Assembly (NCBI GenBank): GCA_024679955.1
Contig: JAILCQ010000041.1
Span: forward strand, 1 to 64,000
DNA from: Bacillota bacterium
GTDB lineage: Bacteria; Bacillota; Dehalobacteriia; UBA4068
DNA length: 64,000 bases
Direction: 5' to 3'
The notes beneath the pieces were generated by a model. It was not told the origin of the DNA. It was given only the letters and a program-made list of their open reading frames with translations, and searched no databases. Positions within the stretch are counted from its first letter, which is position 1. Each line of letters begins with the position of its first letter. A program made the position numbers and the translations under genes. Shown here in pieces: positions 42,902-50,977 of the stretch.

Positions 42902-43744
42902 TCATTTCTTCTCGAACTCCGGTCTCCAGGCCGCGAACTGGACGAGTTGTTCATCCGTGCGGTGATAGTAGCGCACGCCCTTGTCCAGCTTTTCAATCTC
43001 CGCCATCTCTGCGTCGGTGAGCGTAAAGTCCAGGATATCCAGGTTGTCCCGGATGTGGTCCACGTTGCGGCTGCCGGGAATGACTGCGAAGCCCATCTGC
43101 GTATGCCAGCGGAGGATGACCTGCGCCGGGGTCTTTCCATACTTCCTGCCCAGCTCCGCGAACACGGGCTCATTGATCAGCGTCTTGTCGCCGTGGCCCA
43201 GCGGATACCAGCTCATGAGCTTGATGCTGTACTTGTCCAGGGTCTTGCGAAGCTCTGGCTGCGTGAAATAAGGATGCGCCTCTACCTGAATGAACTGGGG
43301 GGCGATCTCCCATTTGGTCTCCAGCTCTTCGATGTACTTGCCTTCAAAGTTGGAGATACCGATGGCTTTCGCCTTGCCTTCTCTGTACGCCTTTTCCAGC
43401 TGCCGGTAGCCGGCCAGCCAGTTGCCTGCGGGCTGATGGATGTAAAGAAGATCCATATAGTCCACGCCCAAGCGTTCCAACGTCTCATCCACGGCGTTGA
43501 GATTCTCATACTCGCTGGGCCAGAGCTTGGTGGAGAGGAAGATATCTTCCCGCTTTATGCCGCTGTCCCTCATGCCGCGGCCCACCGCCCGTTCGTTGAC
43601 ATAGGCGTTGGCGGTATCCACCAGGGAATAACCCATCTTCAGCGCCTCCCGGACGCTGTTCTCCGCTTCCGCTGGGGAAAGCATATAAGTGCCGATGCCG
43701 ATGACAGGGCATTTGATTCCGTTGTTCAGTACGATATATTCCAT
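42902..43744 (-). CDS. Aldo-keto reductase
   Basis: This AKR family protein has the NADPH-dependent fold. Catalytic tetrad residues are Asp in SLVDTANAY, Tyr in the same block, Lys in FLSTKLWPSEY and His in LLYIHQPAGNW. Cofactor motifs are IGISNFEGKYI and VIPGSRNVDHI. The likely role is reduction of aldehydes or ketones such as methylglyoxal. Length is 280 residues. It is 19 bp downstream of the flavodoxin gene and divergent from the LysR gene. Confidence 0.94.
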   Translation of the reverse strand: MEYIVLNNGIKCPVIGIGTYMLSPAEAENSVREALKMGYSLVDTANAYVNERAVGRGMRDSGIKREDIFLSTKLWPSEYENLNAVDETLERLGVDYMDLLYIHQPAGNWLAGYRQLEKAYREGKAKAIGISNFEGKYIEELETKWEIAPQFIQVEAHPYFTQPELRKTLDKYSIKLMSWYPLGHGDKTLINEPVFAELGRKYGKTPAQVILRWHTQMGFAVIPGSRNVDHIRDNLDILDFTLTDAEMAEIEKLDKGVRYYHRTDEQLVQFAAWRPEFEKK

Positions 43745-43763
43745 GATGATCTCCTTTCTGATT

Positions 43764-44303
43764 TTACAGAAGTCCGTTGACAGAAAGCCACTTCAGTACA
43801 CTTGCTTTGGAATTTCCGGCCTGACTTCCGGTGATGGAAAGTCCGGCCTTGACCGTCGCGCCGGGGCAGGTCTTTTTGATGTCCCGCTCGCTGCCGCCCA
43901 TGCCGCTGCCCTCGTTGGTGCACAGTGGCAGGATCGTCTTGCCTGAGAAATCGAACGCTTCCAGGAAGCTGAACACCGCCATGGGCATGGTACCCCAGTA
44001 GTTGGGATAGGCCAAAATGATGGTGTCATACTCTTCGATAGACTCCGGCATAGAGACAAGTTCCGGTCTTGCTTTGGCCCGCAGATCCTTCTTCGCTTCT
44101 TCGATGCAGGTCATATAGACCGGCGAATAGGGATCCTTCATCTCGATCTTGAAGCTGTCAGCGCCGGTCATATCCTTTATGATGCCGCAGACGATCTCGG
44201 TGTTGCCCACCTTTACATAGCGCGTTGCGCCGCCGAAATAATTCTCATCCGCTCTTGAAAAGAATGCGATCAGTGTTTTGCCTGTGCCCTTTGAGGTAGC
44301 CAT
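43764..44303 (-). CDS. Flavodoxin-like protein
   Basis: The sequence KTLIAFFSRADENYFGGATRYVKVGNTEIV, then IILAYPNYWGTMPMAVFSFLE and ILPLCTNEGSGMGGSERDIKKTCP, matches the Flavodoxin_4 type of FMN proteins that resemble small reductases. It should carry FMN and pass electrons to a partner. Length is 179 residues. The gene pair flavodoxin-aldo-keto reductase under a divergent LysR regulator is common in Clostridia. Confidence 0.9.
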   Translation of the reverse strand: MATSKGTGKTLIAFFSRADENYFGGATRYVKVGNTEIVCGIIKDMTGADSFKIEMKDPYSPVYMTCIEEAKKDLRAKARPELVSMPESIEEYDTIILAYPNYWGTMPMAVFSFLEAFDFSGKTILPLCTNEGSGMGGSERDIKKTCPGATVKAGLSITGSQAGNSKASVLKWLSVNGLL

Positions 44304-44401
44304 GGTTCCTTCCTCCTGTTATTCTGATTCGGTTGGGTTGTTATTTCTTTATCTGGTTTTATTTTACCAAGGGCATATTGTAAAGTCCAATCTAAACATG
44401 C

Positions 44402-44424
44402 TATAATTGATTTAAATTTTAAAT
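44402..44424. promoter_or_regulatory. -10 box and inverted repeat upstream of the LysR gene
   Basis: TATAAT (44402-44407) is preceded by TTGTAA with an 18-bp gap. Directly after it lies ATTTAAA-T-TTTAAAT (44410-44424), a perfect 7-bp inverted repeat that could be an autoregulatory site. Confidence 0.4.
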
Positions 44425-44439
44425 AATAAGGGGCAAACC

Positions 44440-45327
44440 ATGAACACGAAACAGATCGATTACTGCATTGAGCTTGCCCGGACGCTGAATTTCAGCCGGG
44501 CAGCCGAGAACCTTTTCGTCAGCCAGCCTACCTTTTCCTATCAGATCAGGCTGTTGGAAGAGGAAATCGGCTTCGCTGTCTTTGAGCGAAGCGGCAAGGG
44601 CTCTGCGCTGACGCCTGCTGGAGCACAGTTTGTTTCCTTCCTGACCGGTATGCGGGAGGATCTGAAACGCGCCATCGAACAGGGGCAAAACTTCAGTGCC
44701 AAGTATCAGGACAGCATCTCCATAGGCATGATGGTCTGGCAGGCCGTTTACTTCCTTCCGGAGGCCATACGGTTGTTTGCGGAATCCGAGCCGAACGTGC
44801 AGATCACCCCGATCTTTCGGTATGAGAACAGCATGGAGGCATTCCTTCGGAATGAAGTGGATATGGTCTTTGCTCTGAAGGAACAGACGAGCCAGGTGCC
44901 CGGCATCCAGGTTCACGACTTTTTTGAGAGCCGGATCTACCTGATCGCGAACCGGGATGATCCCCTGGCCGGGAAAAACCGGATCTGCGAAGAAGATCTC
45001 TATGGCCGGACACTGATGGTGGGCGGAGGCTCCCCCCAAGCGCTGCGAGCGGTTCAGCACAGGCTGATCAGCTCCGGAAAGATACATTACTTCAACAGCG
45101 CCGACCATGATACGACGAGAATCAATGTGGCCGCCGGACGGGGCGTCTGTCTGGCGCCGGGGTTCTTGAACGATCACAGCGGGCAGTTCGCCTGGATCCC
45201 CTTTGACTGCAAGGAGAGCTTCTCCTGTGTCCTTTGTACCCACAAGGATGACAATCGTTCATCGCTCAAATCATTTCTCGACATGCTGAAGAGCTTGTAT
45301 CAGGATGCAGTTGCATTTCCCCTGTAA
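44440..45327 (+). CDS. LysR-family transcriptional regulator
   Basis: An N-terminal winged HTH (residues 1-60: YCIELARTLNFSRAAENLFVSQPTFSYQIRLLEEEIGFAVFER) precedes a substrate-binding domain of type 2 periplasmic fold. Length is 295 residues, normal for LysR. It is transcribed away from the flavodoxin and aldo-keto reductase genes, which are its probable targets. The inducer is unknown. Confidence 0.94.
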   Translation: MNTKQIDYCIELARTLNFSRAAENLFVSQPTFSYQIRLLEEEIGFAVFERSGKGSALTPAGAQFVSFLTGMREDLKRAIEQGQNFSAKYQDSISIGMMVWQAVYFLPEAIRLFAESEPNVQITPIFRYENSMEAFLRNEVDMVFALKEQTSQVPGIQVHDFFESRIYLIANRDDPLAGKNRICEEDLYGRTLMVGGGSPQALRAVQHRLISSGKIHYFNSADHDTTRINVAAGRGVCLAPGFLNDHSGQFAWIPFDCKESFSCVLCTHKDDNRSSLKSFLDMLKSLYQDAVAFPL

Positions 45328-45352
45328 GAATGATTGACCGTATTTACCTCTC

Positions 45353-45676
45353 TCATTTTCGTATGAATGAATCATCCGTTTGCACATCATCGCTGATAAA
45401 GCGTTCTACCTTCATATGAAGATCATACTTGTCTCTTAGTGATGCGATCGTCGCCATCATGGGAGACGCATGATGGATGTCGATAGCTTTCTGATCCCGC
45501 CAGCTGTCGATCAGTAGTACGGTCTCCGGATCGCTCATCGGAATAAAGTATTCGTATCGGAGATTGCCGTCCTCGGCACGGATCGCATCGGCCGTACCGG
45601 AGAGTTCCATTTCATCGGCAAACCGCCGGGCAGCTCCGTTTTTACCTTTGTAGTATAGATTTACTGTTATACTCAT
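45353..45676 (-). CDS. ABM (antibiotic biosynthesis monooxygenase-like) domain protein
   Basis: The 107-residue protein shows the small ferredoxin-like ABM fold pattern: ITVNLYYKGKNGAARRFADEME, EDGNLRYEYFIPMSDPETVLLIDSWRDQKAIDIHHASPMM. Such dimeric proteins act as monooxygenases, quinol-related enzymes or heme-degradation factors. It is convergent with the LysR gene and may belong to the same redox cassette. The downstream stretch to 45942 shows no gene. Confidence 0.85.
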   Translation of the reverse strand: MSITVNLYYKGKNGAARRFADEMELSGTADAIRAEDGNLRYEYFIPMSDPETVLLIDSWRDQKAIDIHHASPMMATIASLRDKYDLHMKVERFISDDVQTDDSFIRK

Positions 45677-45942
45677 CTGTTTTACTCACTTTCATAAAGT
45701 ACAATTCGTATGCTACCGGAAGCAAATGGAATAACTGTCATTTTAATCTGCAAAGATACTTTTGCAAACAAAAATCTTGGCTTTTTTCCGCAGTGAACCG
45801 GGAAAAACGACCTCCTGATCGACCTCCGCAGGCCCGAAAACGCAGTCAGCACAAGGATTTTCCCGATTCGCTTTATCCGGAAAACACGTTTTTCTCTCTT
45901 ATTCATGGTTCCGGTCGCAGAAAAGCCTTCCTCGAAAAAGAC

Positions 45943-45988
45943 AAAAAAAATCCCGAAAAACCAGATAAATCCAGGCTTTCGGGATTTT
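45943..45988 (-). terminator. Terminator of tRNA-Leu (CAA)
   Basis: On the minus strand the 12-bp stem AAAATCCCGAAA/TTTCGGGATTTT is followed by a T-rich run (A8 on the plus strand), directly after the tRNA. Confidence 0.85.
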
Positions 45989-45992
45989 CGGA

Positions 45993-46076
45993 TGGTGCCG
46001 GTGGCCGGACTTGAACCGGCACGTCCGAAGACACTTGATTTTGAGTCAAGCACGTCTGCCATTCCATCACACCGGC
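45993..46076 (-). tRNA. tRNA-Leu (anticodon CAA)
   Basis: Class II tRNA of 84 nt on the minus strand with acceptor GCCGGTG/CACCGGC, anticodon loop CTCAAAA, variable arm TGTCTTCGGACG, T arm GGTTCAAGTCC and encoded CCA. Confidence 0.95.
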
Positions 46077-46212
46077 ATTTCGTCGTACAAGAGATATTAT
46101 ACAAAAACCGGCGATAAAAATCAATAGCCCCGTATAAAAAATTTTCGCCAAAGAAAGAAATAACGGATGCTTGTCCCTTGGATAATTTTTGAACAGCAAA
46201 TAAAAATTCATC

Positions 46213-46241
46213 TTGCAAGATATAAAAACTTATGTTAAAAT
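46213..46241 (+). promoter_or_regulatory. Promoter of tRNA-Leu (GAG)
   Basis: TTGCAA and TAAAAT are separated by 17 bp, with the -10 box 18 bp before the tRNA 5' end. Confidence 0.6.
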
Positions 46242-46259
46242 AATCGTTGTGCAGTATGC

Positions 46260-46344
46260 GCGGTAGTGCTGGAATAGGCAGACAGGTACGTTTGAGGGGC
46301 GTATGTCGAAAGGCGTATGGGTTCAAGTCCCATCTACCGCACCA
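46260..46344 (+). tRNA. tRNA-Leu (anticodon GAG)
   Basis: Class II tRNA of 85 nt with acceptor GCGGTAG/CTACCGC, anticodon loop TTGAGGG closed by TACGT/GCGTA, variable arm TGTCGAAAGGCG, T arm GGTTCAAGTCC and encoded CCA. It is divergent from tRNA-Leu (CAA). Confidence 0.95.
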
Positions 46345-46381
46345 CGCCGTCGCGGACTTTGCAGGTTCGCGACGGCGTTTT
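46345..46381 (+). terminator. Terminator of tRNA-Leu (GAG)
   Basis: A 10-bp stem CGCCGTCGCG/CGCGACGGCG with a 13-nt loop and T4 follows the CCA end immediately. Confidence 0.88.
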
Positions 46382-46548
46382 CTGTTATCCATGCAAAAAT
46401 CAATGCAAACGCCGTATCTCCCATTCCCGCCGTTGCTCCTCTTCTCTGCAAAAGATCGCGGGCCGTCTCGCCGGGCCAGTTGCAAGCCCCTCCCGACGGC
46501 GCTTTCTTTTATCGACACCCGCTCGTTTTCCGGCAGCATGCATCAAAG

Positions 46549-46592
46549 AAAGCCGCCTTTTCCCTATCATGCCACATGGGAAGACGGCTTTT
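46549..46592 (-). terminator. Terminator of the liv operon
   Basis: An imperfect hairpin (AAAGCCG...TTCCC with GGGAA...CGGCTTT) lies 38 bp after the livM stop on the minus strand, with a TTTCTTT flank. Confidence 0.65.
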
Positions 46593-46629
46593 TCTTTTTC
46601 ATAAGGCTATATATCTATAACGTCGTCCG

Positions 46630-47883
46630 CTAATTTTCGCTTTGGAAGGTTTGCTCCGAAACCGACGGCGCGGCGGGCTCCGCCAATTGCCGCAGCTTAC
46701 GGTTGAACAGAGCGCAATAATTCCGTACCCGTTTGGGGATCAGCCCGGCGGGCCGGACGATCAAAACCGTTACCAAAACCAAGGCGTAAATCAACTGGGC
46801 ATAATCGGCGAATTCCCGCAGCTTTTCCGTTAACACGGTAAGCAAAAACGCGCCGACCACCACGCCGATGGGATTATCCATACCGCCCAAAATCACCATA
46901 CAAATAAAAATCAACGAACGGGCGAAGGTATAATCGGAAGGCCCTACAAAGCTGGTCAAACCGGCGTTCAAAGCCCCGCCGATACCGCAAAAAATGGAAC
47001 CGATAATAAAAGCGAACAATTTGCGGCGATTGCAGTTGATCCCCAAACAATTGGCAGCCACCTCGTCTTGGGCGATGGTGTTCAGAGAAAGGCCGTAATG
47101 GGAAACCCCCACCCGCATGGCGATATAGATAAAGAAAATCAAAATCAGCAAACAGAAGAAAAACAAAGGCACATGGGGCGCCAGTTTTATGCCAAACAGC
47201 GTATAGCTTTTATAAAAAGCAAAATCGCCGATGGATAAAGATTTGACGCCGGTGATCCCGTTGGGGCCGCCAAAATAAGGGATATTTTTGATCAACTGGG
47301 TAAACACCAGCTGCAAGGCCATGGTGACCAAAGACAGGTAATAACCCTTGGTGCGCAGGGTCGGCAAACCGATCAGCAGCCCGGCTGTGCAGCTGAAAAA
47401 AATGGCGGCCAAAATCCCGATCCAACCGGAAAGTCCCATATTCACGGTAACCACCGCCATGGAATACGCGCCGATGCCCATGAAGGCGGCGGGGGCAAAG
47501 TTCACCATATCTGCAGAACCCATCTGAAAATTCAGCCCCAGGCACACCATGGAATAAATACAGGCCATGACCGCAATATGCGCGATATATTGAGAAGATT
47601 TGGGCGCAAACAGCAGCGGCATAGCCATGGCGCAGAGAAACGCGACGGTAAAGGCAAGCTTTTTATGGCGGATAAACAAATCGTAAACCCAGGCGATGAT
47701 CCGGTATTTATCCGCCGCCAGCAAACCGACGATCACCAGGAGAATAAAAGCCAAACTGACAAAGGCCGGCGCACGCAGAATGGCATAAGCCAGCGCGAAG
47801 ATGAACACATTGATCAGCACCACCGCAAGCCGTTGCGAAGCGTCGCTTTTTAGTTTGAGAGAAAAACCGGTTTTGTCCGTCAT
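46630..47883 (-). CDS. livM: Branched-chain amino acid ABC transporter permease LivM
   Basis: This is a polytopic inner-membrane permease with about ten helices. The LivM family core LGLNFQMGSADMVNFAPAAFMGIGAYSMAV is followed by the cytoplasmic loop that contacts LivF/G (INCNRRKLFAFIIGSIFCGIGGALNAG) and GMDNPIGVVVGAFLLT. The N-terminal extension (about 70 residues with two helices) is longer than in E. coli. Length is 417 residues. It is the last gene of the operon. Confidence 0.93.
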   Translation of the reverse strand: MTDKTGFSLKLKSDASQRLAVVLINVFIFALAYAILRAPAFVSLAFILLVIVGLLAADKYRIIAWVYDLFIRHKKLAFTVAFLCAMAMPLLFAPKSSQYIAHIAVMACIYSMVCLGLNFQMGSADMVNFAPAAFMGIGAYSMAVVTVNMGLSGWIGILAAIFFSCTAGLLIGLPTLRTKGYYLSLVTMALQLVFTQLIKNIPYFGGPNGITGVKSLSIGDFAFYKSYTLFGIKLAPHVPLFFFCLLILIFFIYIAMRVGVSHYGLSLNTIAQDEVAANCLGINCNRRKLFAFIIGSIFCGIGGALNAGLTSFVGPSDYTFARSLIFICMVILGGMDNPIGVVVGAFLLTVLTEKLREFADYAQLIYALVLVTVLIVRPAGLIPKRVRNYCALFNRKLRQLAEPAAPSVSEQTFQSEN

Positions 47884-47898
47884 CGCAGTCCCCTCCTC

Positions 47899-48870
47899 TC
47901 AAACTTTTTCCACCGTCTTTTCGCCGATAATGCCTTCCGGCTTAAAGACAATAAAGATCACGACCACCACAAAAGCAAGAATACTGGCGTAAGCGGAACC
48001 GTTGGGCACATAGCCGGACACCATCACTTCCACAAAAGCCAATAGCATACCGCCTAAAACCGCGCCCCAGGTGTTGCGCAAACCGCCGACCACTGCGGCG
48101 GAAAAGCCTTTGATGCCAAACATGGAACCGTTATCAAAACTCATTATGGTTTGATAACTGCCTACCAAAAAACCGCTGATGGCCAAAACCACGCCGCCGA
48201 TCACAAAGGTGATGACAATGCTGCGGGATACGTTGATCCCCGTCATCAGCGATAATTCTTTATTTTGCGAAATAGCCTGCATGGCCAGACCCGTCTTCGT
48301 TTTATTCAAAAAGAGAAATAACAATAGCAGGATCACAACCGTCACCAGGACGATAATGATATTGCGGGCGGCGGTGGAACCGCCCAAGGACAACAAAGAG
48401 GGAAAGCTTTGGGGATTGCGGCCGCTTACCACATGAACGGCGTTTTCACCCGCCACCATGTCGGCCACCCCGTTGGTCACCGGCATGAACATCAGGCCGA
48501 TCACCTCCCGGATCACCGTACCTAAAGCAATGGTAGATAACAAAGGCATCAAGGCGGATGATTTTTCAAAGGGCTTGATGGAAAAACGATGGGTCAACAG
48601 CCCTAAAACGGCGCAAAACAAAATGCCGATCAACAGCAGCAGCAAAATGACCAACAGCAGAGGCCAAGTCCCGGTTACGCCCAGACCGTTCAGTATCGTA
48701 TACGAGGCCAATATAGAAAAGGCGCCGAATATGGCTATATCGCCGCAGCAGAATACCACCACGTCCATCACGCCGAAAAACAGCGAAAAACCAATGGCCA
48801 CCAATGTATAGGTGCAGCCCAGCAAAACCGCGCTCCCAATCAAATCCAGCAAATAGCCCATAGGAACCAT
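47899..48870 (-). CDS. livH: Branched-chain amino acid ABC transporter permease LivH
   Basis: The second permease subunit, 323 residues, shows LGCTYTLVAIGFSLFFGVMDVVVFCCGDIAIFGAF and the EAA-like loop INVSRSIVITFVIGGVVLAISGFLVG, then GIKGFSAAVVGGLRNTWGAVLGGMLLAF. These match the LivH family. The first ATG (48870) follows AAAGGAG at short spacing; an alternative ATG lies three codons later. It lies 15 bp upstream of livM and follows a strong intercistronic hairpin. Confidence 0.93.
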   Translation of the reverse strand: MVPMGYLLDLIGSAVLLGCTYTLVAIGFSLFFGVMDVVVFCCGDIAIFGAFSILASYTILNGLGVTGTWPLLLVILLLLLIGILFCAVLGLLTHRFSIKPFEKSSALMPLLSTIALGTVIREVIGLMFMPVTNGVADMVAGENAVHVVSGRNPQSFPSLLSLGGSTAARNIIIVLVTVVILLLLFLFLNKTKTGLAMQAISQNKELSLMTGINVSRSIVITFVIGGVVLAISGFLVGSYQTIMSFDNGSMFGIKGFSAAVVGGLRNTWGAVLGGMLLAFVEVMVSGYVPNGSAYASILAFVVVVIFIVFKPEGIIGEKTVEKV

Positions 48871-48902
48871 TCAACTCCTTTCAAAAAAGGATGCGTTGTC
48901 AA

Positions 48903-48930
48903 ACAGGGAGACGCTTTCGCGTCTCCCTGT
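48903..48930 (-). other. Intercistronic hairpin between livK and livH
   Basis: A perfect 12-bp stem ACAGGGAGACGC/GCGTCTCCCTGT with the 4-nt loop TTTC has only T3 after it on the minus strand. It can act as a partial terminator or an mRNA 3'-end stabiliser, giving more binding protein than permease. Confidence 0.75.
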
Positions 48931-48944
48931 GCTGTGCCATACGT

Positions 48945-50165
48945 TTATTGCCCGCCGAAACTACGAGTGCCGTCGGCATATTCGGAATTCAGATAATTGA
49001 TCCATTTGCCGTCTTGCACAACGTTCAAATATGTAGCCACATTTGTGGTTTGACCGATTTCATCAAAGGTCGTGGTGCCGAAAATACCGGTGGTTTCGCT
49101 GTCTTTGATGGCGTCCACCATCGCTTCGGCCGTAGGCGCGTCGCCGCAGGCGGATAAAGCGTTGAGCAGGATCAAAGCCGCTTCATATGCGTACGGCGTG
49201 TAAGCGCCGATGGGTTCGGAATAACCGGCCAAATTATAGGCTTCCGTAAAAGCCCGCCCGGCGTCGGTGCTGTCCAGGTCCACGCCGGGACTGACCACCA
49301 AAGCCCCCTCCGCCGCTTCCGCGCCGATTTTCAGAAAGTCGGGGGTTTTCATACCCGAGATACCGGCGAAGAGGATATCGGTGACGCCGGCTTGATAAAG
49401 CTGCAATTTCAGCAAGGAGGCGATTTCCACCGTAGAACCGCAATAGACGGCTTTGGCGCCGCTGTTTTTGATTTTGGCCACCACAGCGGAAAAATCAGTG
49501 GCGTCTTCCTGCACGACTTCGGAACCTAGGGGCGTCAAACCCCGTTTGCTCAATTCCTGGGTGAATACTTCCAGGTTGCCTTGGCCGTAATCGCCGGCGT
49601 CGGAAACGATGAACCAGTCCGTATATCCCAAATCATCCAGCACCACCGCTGCGGAAGCGGAGTTCTCCTGGCTGGCGGTAGGCGCGGAACGGGTAATATA
49701 GGGATAATTGCCGGCGTTGGTCAAATCATCGCGGATCGCGCCCCAGATCAACAGGGGTATCTCTGCTTCCTTGAACACCGCGCTGGCTGCGGCGGCGGGA
49801 CCGGAATTCCAAAAGCCGCTGGCCGCGACTACCGCCGGATCGGCCACCACCTGGTTGGCGCCGGCCACGGCCACCGAATCGGTGCCCTGGTCGTCGATGA
49901 CGATCGTCTCGATGGTATACGGATATTCGCCGGAAGCATTGGCCGCGGCGATGGCCATCAGGAACGCATTGCGGGCGGCCGTGCCTTCCGCCGAATCGCC
50001 GCCGGTAATGGGAGCAAAAAAGCCGAGCTTGACAACACTGGCGGTACTGCCGCCGCCGTCGCCGCTTTCTCCGCCATCCCCGCTTTGAGGACCGCAGCCG
50101 GTAAACAATAAAGCTACTGCCAGTAGGACGATCAGCGTCGCCCAAAACCATTTCGCATTTTTCAT
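48945..50165 (-). CDS. livK: Branched-chain amino acid-binding lipoprotein LivK
   Basis: The signal peptide ends in the lipobox LLFTGC (cysteine 24), followed by a Gly/Ser/Asp-rich linker of about 20 residues. The mature part is a type I periplasmic binding fold (VVKLGFFAPITGGDSAEGTAARNAFLMAI, VIDDQGTDSVAVAGANQVV, YTPYAYEAALILLNAL). It captures leucine, isoleucine, valine or related ligands; specificity cannot be read from the sequence. Length is 406 residues. Confidence 0.92.
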   Translation of the reverse strand: MKNAKWFWATLIVLLAVALLFTGCGPQSGDGGESGDGGGSTASVVKLGFFAPITGGDSAEGTAARNAFLMAIAAANASGEYPYTIETIVIDDQGTDSVAVAGANQVVADPAVVAASGFWNSGPAAAASAVFKEAEIPLLIWGAIRDDLTNAGNYPYITRSAPTASQENSASAAVVLDDLGYTDWFIVSDAGDYGQGNLEVFTQELSKRGLTPLGSEVVQEDATDFSAVVAKIKNSGAKAVYCGSTVEIASLLKLQLYQAGVTDILFAGISGMKTPDFLKIGAEAAEGALVVSPGVDLDSTDAGRAFTEAYNLAGYSEPIGAYTPYAYEAALILLNALSACGDAPTAEAMVDAIKDSETTGIFGTTTFDEIGQTTNVATYLNVVQDGKWINYLNSEYADGTRSFGGQ

Positions 50166-50269
50166 CGCTCATTCTCCTCCTTTTCTTTTCTTCTCTTTTC
50201 TTTGCCAATTGTCTTTTGGACAAGAAACGCTTGCATACAGCATCGCAGCATCTAGCGTAACAGCCTCTG

Positions 50270-50977
50270 CTACATAACCGGATTTTCTACAAATTCGCTT
50301 TTTTGCAGCACATCGCTGGCGCCGGAAAAAACGATGGCGCCTTTTTGGATCACGTATCCGCGGGAAGAAACGGCCAAAGCTTTGGCTGCGTTTTGTTCCA
50401 CCAGCAAAATCGTCATTTTATCTTTTTTTAAGCGTTGAATGATATCGAACACTTCCTCCACCATGATCGGCGCCAGTCCCAAAGACGGCTCGTCTAAAAT
50501 CAGCAATTTGGGCTTGTTGATCACCGCCCGGGCAATCGCCAACATGGTGCGTTCGCCGCCGGACAAAGTGCCGGCCTTTTGCTGCAAACGATCCTTTAAA
50601 ACCGGGAAAGAAGTATAGATCTCTTCCAGCCTGTCTTGCAAAATCTTGGCGTCATTGACATAGAAAGCGCCCATTTTTAAATTGGTTTCCACCGTCATTT
50701 TGGGAAAAGTACCCACCGCCGCCCCGGATAACGAGACGCCTTCCGCCACCCGTTTGTGGGTCGGCCAGCTGTCGATGCAAACGCCGCCCAGCTTCATCGT
50801 GCCCTGGTCGGCTTTTACCATATTGAGGATGGCTTTCACCAAAGTGGTTTTTCCGGAGCCGTTGGCTCCCAAAACACAGCTGACCTCTCCTTCGGCTATA
50901 TCCAAATTCACATCCCTCAACATGGGGATGCGGCCATAACTGGTATGCAGATTGCGGACTTCCAACATCGTGCTCAT
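50270..50977 (-). CDS. livF: Branched-chain amino acid ABC transporter ATPase LivF
   Basis: The ATPase has Walker A GANGSGKTT, signature LSGGERTM, Walker B LLILDEPSLGLAP and H-loop TILLVEQNA. The conserved VPEGRxxF segment that follows RGI/EGV in LivF is not present; the chain reads EGVSLSGAAVGTFPKMTVETNL at that place. The shifted reading frame there spells YPGRRW, so local indels may have altered the motif. Length is 235 residues. The start overlaps the livG stop by 4 bp. Confidence 0.92.
   Translation of the reverse strand: MSTMLEVRNLHTSYGRIPMLRDVNLDIAEGEVSCVLGANGSGKTTLVKAILNMVKADQGTMKLGGVCIDSWPTHKRVAEGVSLSGAAVGTFPKMTVETNLKMGAFYVNDAKILQDRLEEIYTSFPVLKDRLQQKAGTLSGGERTMLAIARAVINKPKLLILDEPSLGLAPIMVEEVFDIIQRLKKDKMTILLVEQNAAKALAVSSRGYVIQKGAIVFSGASDVLQKSEFVENPVM

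Noticed and set aside
42872-45676. Redox cassette as a recent horizontal acquisition
   Set aside because: Its wording of codons looks somewhat different by eye, but I could not compute codon usage, and there are no integrase, repeats or insertion scars.
45682-46539. Minus-strand ORF of 285 aa
   Set aside because: It runs through tRNA-Leu (CAA), the opposite tRNA-Leu (GAG) and two terminators, so it is not a gene.
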